DNA from: Sphingomonas sp. LR60
GTDB taxonomy: Bacteria > Pseudomonadota > Alphaproteobacteria > Sphingomonadales > Sphingomonadaceae
Length of the DNA stretch: 64,000 bases
Assembly (NCBI RefSeq): GCF_036855935.1
Contig: NZ_JASPFK010000001.1
Coordinates: forward strand, 1,862,501 to 1,926,500
Direction of reading: 5' to 3'
The notes beneath the pieces are model-generated. The model searched no databases, was not told where the DNA came from, and saw nothing but the letters and a program-made list of their open reading frames with translations. A program made the position numbers and the translations under genes. Below are positions 59,452 through 64,000 of the stretch, in pieces; the first letter of the stretch is position 1, and each line of letters starts with the position of its first letter.

Positions 59452-61511
59452 ATGACCGAACCCACGCCCCCGTCGCCGCCACCCGCCCGCATAGCTTCAC
59501 GATGCACGGCATCACGATCGACGATCCCTGGGCCTGGCTGAAGGACCCGAACTATCCCGACGTCACCGACAAGCAGGTGCTCGCCTATCTCGAGGAAGAG
59601 AACGCCTATTTCGAGGCACAGATGGCGCCGCACCGCCCGCTGGTCGACCGTCTCTACGAAGAGATGAAGGCGCGCATCAAGGAGGACGAGAGCAGCGTCC
59701 CGCAGAAGGATGGCGACCATCTCTACTGGACCGCGTTCGAAACCGGCGGCCAGTATCGCAAATGGTGGCGCAAGCCGGTCGCGGGCGGCCCCGACGAACT
59801 CTTGCTCGACGAACCCACGCTTGCCGACGGCAAGGAATATTTTCGGCTTGGCGCCTTCTCGCTCTCGAACGATGCGAGCAAGCTGGCCTATGCCATTGAC
59901 GACAATGGCTCCGAGCGGTTCACGATCCACGTCAAGGACCTGACCACCGGCGAACTGCTCTCCGACACGATCCCCGGCATGTTGTCCGAGATCGTCTGGA
60001 CCGCCGACGACAGCGGCTTCCTCTACGGGCTCGCCAACAAGGAATGGCGCACCGACAATGCGCGCTTCCACCGGCTCGGCACCGACCCGGCCGAGGACGT
60101 CCAGCTGTACCACGAGGATGACGAAGGCTATCGGGTCGCGGTCGGCGAGACCAGCGACCGCAAGTGGATCGTCATCGGCACCGGCGATCACGTCACCAGC
60201 GAGATCCGGCTGCTCCCGGCCGATAACCCGTTCGCCGATCCGATCCTGATCGCACCGCGCCAGTCAGGACGCGAATATGACGTCGACACGCATGGCGACA
60301 CGTTGTTCATCCACACCAACGACACTGATCCGATGTGGCGGCTGGTCACCGCGCCGATCGCTTCACCCGGCGAATGGACCGAGCGGATTGCGCCATCCGC
60401 GCATTTCTACATGACCGGCGTCGAGTGTTTCCAGGACTTCTTCATCGTCGAGGGGCGCGAAGACGGGCTCGATCAGGTCGAGATCCACGCCTACGATCCG
60501 GCCGCCGCGCCGCGCCGCATCCCCTTTCCCGAAGCGAGCTATGCCGCCGGCCTTGGCGATAATCCTGAGTATGATCAGAGCGTTCTGCGGCTCGGCTACG
60601 AATCCATGGTAACCCCCGGCACCGTCTACGATTACGACACCACGACCGGCGACCTCACCACGTTGAAAGTGCAGGAAATCCCCAGCGGCTATGACGCCGC
60701 AAGATACGATACGCAGCGGCTGAAGATCACCGCGCGCGACGGCACCGCGGTGCCGGTGTCGATCGTCTACCCGCGTGACTTTCCGCGCGATAGGTCACGG
60801 CCATTGTTCCTCTATGCTTATGGCGCCTACGGCCATGCAATCCCGCCGGGATTCGCGACCGGCATCCTCAGCCTGCTCGACCGTGGCTTCGCCTATGCGA
60901 TCGCGCACATCCGCGGCGGCGATGACCTCGGGCAGCAATGGTATCACGACGGCAAGCTCGAGAAGCGCACCAATACCTTCAACGACTTCGTCGATGTTGC
61001 GGAGGCGCTGGTCGAACAAGGCTGGACCAGTGAGGGGCGGATCGCGATCGCCGGACGCTCTGCGGGTGGCGAGCTGATGGGCGCGGTCGTCAATTCCGAT
61101 CCCCAACTTTGGGGCGCAGTCATCGCCGACGTACCGTTCGTCGACGTTCTCAACACGATGCTTGACGAAACCCTGCCGCTCACGCCGGGCGAATGGCCCG
61201 AATGGGGCAATCCGATCGAGGACCAGGCAGCGTTCGAACTGATCCGCAGCTATTCGCCATATGACAATGTAAAGGCACAGGATTATCCGCCGATGCTCAT
61301 TTCGGGCGGGCTCAATGATCCGCGCGTGACCTATTGGGAGCCCGCCAAATGGGCCGCCAGGCTCCGCGCCACCAAGACCGACGACAACGTCCTGCTGCTC
61401 AAGACCAACATGGGCGCGGGGCACGGCGGCAAGTCTGGACGGTTCGAGAGCCTGCGCGAGGCCGCCGAGGAACATGCCTTCGTGCTCTGGCAATTGGGTG
61501 TGGAGGGGTGA
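59452..61511 (+). CDS. S9 family oligopeptidase (oligopeptidase B-like), apparent frameshift near start
   Basis: This serine peptidase has a beta-propeller domain (about residues 75-400) and an alpha/beta hydrolase domain. The catalytic Ser is in GRSAGGELMG, Asp near SGGLNDPRVTYWEP and His in NMGAGHGGKSGR. The in-frame ATG at 59502 gives 669 residues. The natural N-terminus seems to be the ATG at 59452 (MTEPTP...), which joins the main frame if the C5 run at 59467-59471 is read as C6. It cleaves short peptides after basic residues in known relatives. Confidence 0.9.
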
Positions 61512-61546
61512 CTCGACACCGGCCTGCAGTCCGGGCAAGGTTCCAC

Positions 61547-61614
61547 CCGTTCGCCCTGAGCCTGTCGAAGGGCGTGCCTCCGGTCACGTGCTTCGACAAG
61601 CTCAGCACGAACGG
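61547..61614. repeat. intergenic mirror repeat, family B
   Basis: CCGTTCGCCCTGAGCCTGTC and the inverse ACAAGCTCAGCACGAACGG bound the centre GAAGGGCGTG...CACGTGCTTC. It lies between the oligopeptidase and DedA genes. Confidence 0.8.
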
Positions 61615-61656
61615 AATGGGGGATAAGTACCAGCATCTGCCAGACTTGACGCCCCG

Positions 61657-62220
61657 ATGACGATCGAGGCGATCGTCGCGCGCTACGGTCTCGCCGCGCT
61701 CTTCGCCGGCGCGGCGCTCGAGGGTGAGGCGGCGGTGATGGCGGGCGGAATTCTCGCCCATAAGGGACTGCTGTCGCTGCCGCTGGCGATGCTCGCCGCC
61801 GGGCTGGGATCGTACACCGCGGATCAGGCATGGTTCTACGCCGGCCGGCATTTCCGCGACCACAAATGGATCGCCGCGGCGCGCGCCAAGCCCGCCTTCG
61901 CACGCGCCATCGCCGCGTTCGAGCGCCACCCTACCGCGTTCATCTTCGCCTTTCGCTTTCTCTATGGCCTGCGCACGGTCAGCCCGATCGCGATCGGCTC
62001 CACCAACGTGTCGGCGCGGCGCTTCGCGATCGTCAACGGCGTGTCCGCGACCTGTTGGGCGATCCTGTTCACCGGGATCGGCGATCTGTTCGGGCACGGC
62101 TTCGAGCAATTGCTCGGCAGGATCGTCGCCGACCGGCATCTGTGGTGGGCGGTCGGCGCTGTAGTGGCCGCGGGGATCGCCTTCGCCGGCTGGCGCTGGT
62201 ACAAGGCGCGCCACGCATGA
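61657..62220 (+). CDS. DedA family membrane protein
   Basis: This 187-residue protein has about five hydrophobic segments. DedA/VTT motifs include GEAAVMAGGILAHKG near residue 23, FRFLYGLRTVSPIAIG and later helices. DedA proteins are proton-driven transporters or scramblases of undecaprenyl phosphate and other lipids. Its stop overlaps the thioesterase ATG by 4 nt. Confidence 0.88.
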   Translation: MTIEAIVARYGLAALFAGAALEGEAAVMAGGILAHKGLLSLPLAMLAAGLGSYTADQAWFYAGRHFRDHKWIAAARAKPAFARAIAAFERHPTAFIFAFRFLYGLRTVSPIAIGSTNVSARRFAIVNGVSATCWAILFTGIGDLFGHGFEQLLGRIVADRHLWWAVGAVVAAGIAFAGWRWYKARHA

Positions 62221-62624
62221 CCTTCACCCAGACCTTCATCGCGCAACCCGCCGACATCGACGAACTCGGCCACGTCAACAACGCCGTCTGGGTGCGCTGG
62301 ATACAGGAGCTGTCGGTCGCGCATTGGGCGGCGATCGCGCCGCCTGCGCATCAGGCGGCCTATGTCTGGATGATCACGCGCCACGTCATCGATTATCGCG
62401 GTAACGTCGTGGAAGGTGAGACGGTGACGGGCGAAACCTGGGTCCCGGACCCGCCACGCGGCGCCCGCTTCGACCGCCACTTCCGCTTCCTCGGCACCGA
62501 CGGCAAGCTGCGCGTCGAGGGCATCACGACATGGGCACTGCTCGATCGCGCGAGCGGGCGGCTGTTACGGATCACACCAGAAATCGCCGCGCCGTTTCTG
62601 GCTTCAACGTCATTGCGAGCGTAG
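62217..62624 (+). CDS. acyl-CoA thioesterase (4HBT hotdog family)
   Basis: This 135-residue hotdog-fold protein has the catalytic region DIDELGHVNNAVWVRWIQE with the active Asp, then YRGNVVEGETVTG. YbgC/FadM-like proteins hydrolyse acyl-CoA. The last residues and the TAG stop (TSLRA*) are encoded by the left arm of the repeat at 62610, so the native C-terminus may have been altered. It is coupled to DedA. Confidence 0.87.
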   Translation: MTFTQTFIAQPADIDELGHVNNAVWVRWIQELSVAHWAAIAPPAHQAAYVWMITRHVIDYRGNVVEGETVTGETWVPDPPRGARFDRHFRFLGTDGKLRVEGITTWALLDRASGRLLRITPEIAAPFLASTSLRA

Positions 62625-62682
62625 CGATGCAATCCAGGGCGTCCTGATCCAACCCTGGATTGCGTCGCTACGCTCGCCATGA
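62610..62682. repeat. intergenic mirror repeat, family E
   Basis: Two 25-bp arms (62615-62639 and 62653-62677) differ at one position and are extended by GTCAT/ATGAC. The arm core is GCGAGCGTAGCGATGCAATC. It overlaps the last codons of the thioesterase. I saw only one complete copy in the window. Confidence 0.8.
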
Positions 62683-62730
62683 CGAGGCGGCGGAGGCCGT
62701 CACCAGCCCCCGCCACTTCGCGCCGTAAAC

Positions 62731-63840
62731 TCAGGCGTTTGCCGGCTGCTTCTCGCCGATCACCTTCAACAGATCGTCGAACGACTTGGAGAAGCTCGCC
62801 ACGCCTTCCTCGACCAGCGTCTTGGTCACGCCGTCCAGATCCAGCCCGAGCCGCGCCTGCTCTTCGATCACGTGCCGCGCGCCCTCGACATCCTGTGTCA
62901 GGGTCTGCGCCACTGTCCCATGATCGCGGAACGCATCCATCGTCTTGGGCGGCATCGTGTTGACCGTCTCCGGCCCGATCAGCTCGTCGATATACAGGGT
63001 ATCGGGATAATCGGGGTTCTTGGTCCCGGTCGATGCCCACAGCAACCGTTGCGGCTGAGCACCCTTGGCGGCCAGCTTCTGCCAGCGGTCCGACGCTATG
63101 AACTCCTGATACCAGGCATAGGCCAGCTTGGCATTGGCGATCGCCACCTTGCCCTTCAACGCCTTCGCCTCGTCGCCGCCCGTGCCTGCATCGATCGCAT
63201 CGTCGATCTTGGCATCGATGCGGCTGACGAAGAAGCTGGCGACGCTCGCGATCCGGTCGATGGGCAGGTCCTTGCCGACGCGCTCTTCCAGCCCTTCGAC
63301 ATAGGCCATCGCGACCTTCTTATACGCCTCGACCCCGAACAGCAGCGTCACGTTGACGTTGATCCCCTTGGCGATCGTGTCGCGGATCGCGCGGACGCCA
63401 TCGTCGGTGCCGGGGATCTTGATCATCAGGTTCGGCCGGTCGACCGCCTTCCACAGCCGCTCGGCCTCCTCGGCGGTTTCCGGGCCCTTCAGCGCCAGAT
63501 ACGGCGACACCTCGAGGCTGACATAGCCGTCCTTGGCATCCAGACGGTCATAGACCGGACGCAGCGTGTCGCACGCCGCCTGGATATCCTTGATCGCCTG
63601 CGCTTCGTAGCGCGCCATCGGTTCCGCGCCAGGATTCGCCTTGTCGAACTCGGCAAAGCCCGCGTCATACGCGTCGCCCGCGCCCATCGCCTTCTCGAAG
63701 ATCGTCGGGTTGGAAGTGACCCCGGTCAGCCCGTCCTCGTCGACCAGCTTCTGCAAGCCGCCCTGCTCGAGGAACTTGCGATCGACGAAGTCCAGCCACA
63801 CCGCAGTGCCGGCGTTGCTGAGGTCCTGTAGCTTGCTCAT
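62731..63840 (-). CDS. tal: transaldolase
   Basis: This 369-residue enzyme moves a dihydroxyacetone unit in the non-oxidative pentose phosphate pathway. LTGVTSNPTIFEKAM, the Schiff-base Lys in LMIKIPGTDDG and INVNVTLLFGVEAY, plus SFFVSRIDAKID, mark the long (type 2) bacterial transaldolase. The ATG at 63840 is preferred. A probable transketolase ends just upstream on the same strand, consistent with a shared pathway. Confidence 0.95.
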   Translation of the reverse strand: MSKLQDLSNAGTAVWLDFVDRKFLEQGGLQKLVDEDGLTGVTSNPTIFEKAMGAGDAYDAGFAEFDKANPGAEPMARYEAQAIKDIQAACDTLRPVYDRLDAKDGYVSLEVSPYLALKGPETAEEAERLWKAVDRPNLMIKIPGTDDGVRAIRDTIAKGINVNVTLLFGVEAYKKVAMAYVEGLEERVGKDLPIDRIASVASFFVSRIDAKIDDAIDAGTGGDEAKALKGKVAIANAKLAYAWYQEFIASDRWQKLAAKGAQPQRLLWASTGTKNPDYPDTLYIDELIGPETVNTMPPKTMDAFRDHGTVAQTLTQDVEGARHVIEEQARLGLDLDGVTKTLVEEGVASFSKSFDDLLKVIGEKQPANA

Positions 63841-63855
63841 CTGCTCTCTCCGGTC

Positions 63856-63949
63856 TGTCATCCCCGCGCGGGCGGGGATCCATGTCTCTCACCGCGCACG
63901 GTGTCGCTCGCCGATATAGTCATGGGCCCCTGCCTTCGCAGGGGCGACA
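63856..63949. repeat. chimeric mirror repeat (family C left end, family D right end)
   Basis: TGTCATCCCCGCGCGGGCGG is a family C arm, whereas CCCCTGCCTTCGCAGGGGCG is a family D arm. Each forms its own short hairpin. The usual partner arms are missing, so this looks like a recombinant or two truncated elements. Confidence 0.6.
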
Positions 63950-63950
63950 C

Positions 63951-64000
63951 TTACGCCATCGCTTCCTTCGCCACCTTCACGACATTCTCGACCGTGAAGC
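63951..64000 (-). CDS. 3' end of a gene, probably transketolase
   Basis: Only the last 16 codons are in the window, reading FTVENVVKVAKEAMA and a TAA stop at 63951. A transketolase C-terminus upstream of tal is the natural guess from context. The fragment is too short to prove it. Confidence 0.45.
   Translation of the reverse strand, partial: FTVENVVKVAKEAMA

Overview
The window looks like a contiguous piece of chromosome from a high-GC alphaproteobacterium, most probably a sphingomonad (Sphingomonas or a close relative). This is inferred from the overall gene set, the strong G/C bias at third codon positions, the Ala/Glu-rich tail of ribosomal protein bS16, the globin-coupled chemoreceptor, the fucose-type permease cluster and the many short intergenic mirror repeats. 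No tRNA, rRNA, insertion sequence, prophage or CRISPR array was seen.

Layout. 1-4.6 kb: a small membrane ORF, an SDR oxidoreductase, a hybrid histidine kinase and a CDF metal transporter. 4.9-9.7 kb: a DsbA-like thiol oxidoreductase and an L-fucose/sugar-acid cluster (lactonase, IclR regulator, FucP-type permease, Zn dehydrogenase). 9.8-15.8 kb: a DUF885 peptidase, a CPA2 antiporter, a GT4 glycosyltransferase and an NfeR/YqjI-like PadR regulator coupled to a DUF2218 protein. 15.9-20.1 kb: rarA, then a compact type III polyketide synthase / methyltransferase / flavoprotein operon. 20.3-26.2 kb: the ribosome-maturation and SRP block (rplS, trmD, rimM, rpsP, ffh), split by a vapBC module, a small membrane protein and a thioredoxin-reductase-like gene. 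26.5-29.8 kb: DUF924, mtaB, ftsY, yciB. 30-35.2 kb: a PQQ-type sugar dehydrogenase lipoprotein, DUF2231, a siderophore-type TonB receptor, sodB. 35.3-39.3 kb: divergent pspF and a sigma-54 psp operon (small secreted peptide, pspA, pspB, pspC, three further small TM/coiled-coil proteins), followed by sufE. 39.6-48.7 kb: a PepSY/response regulator/sensor kinase operon, an ABC-F ATPase, a globin-coupled chemoreceptor, a DUF815 ATPase, manC, DUF3429, Uma2. 48.9-50.9 kb: groESL with a CIRCE element and a terminator. 51-64 kb: MATE, sppA, a GNAT, egtBD (ergothioneine), PduO-type adenosyltransferase with a HIG1-like protein, gluQ, an S9 oligopeptidase, DedA, a thioesterase, transaldolase and the 3' end of a probable transketolase.

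The most unusual points are: (i) vapB-vapC-membrane ORF-trmD-rplS form a chain in which every junction is a 4-nt stop/start overlap, so two essential translation genes appear to sit behind a toxin-antitoxin promoter; (ii) the psp operon is extended by three PspB-like mini-proteins and a secreted leader peptide; (iii) the type III PKS operon has the gene content of a phenolic-lipid/quinone pathway.

At least four genes (rplS, trmD, the TonB receptor, the S9 peptidase) carry apparent single-base frameshifts. Three of these are at short G/C runs. Because two affected genes are normally essential, sequence error is the leading explanation, but this cannot be decided from the window.

Five or so families of 65-160 bp inverted-repeat elements occupy most gene ends and twice supply a gene's stop codon.
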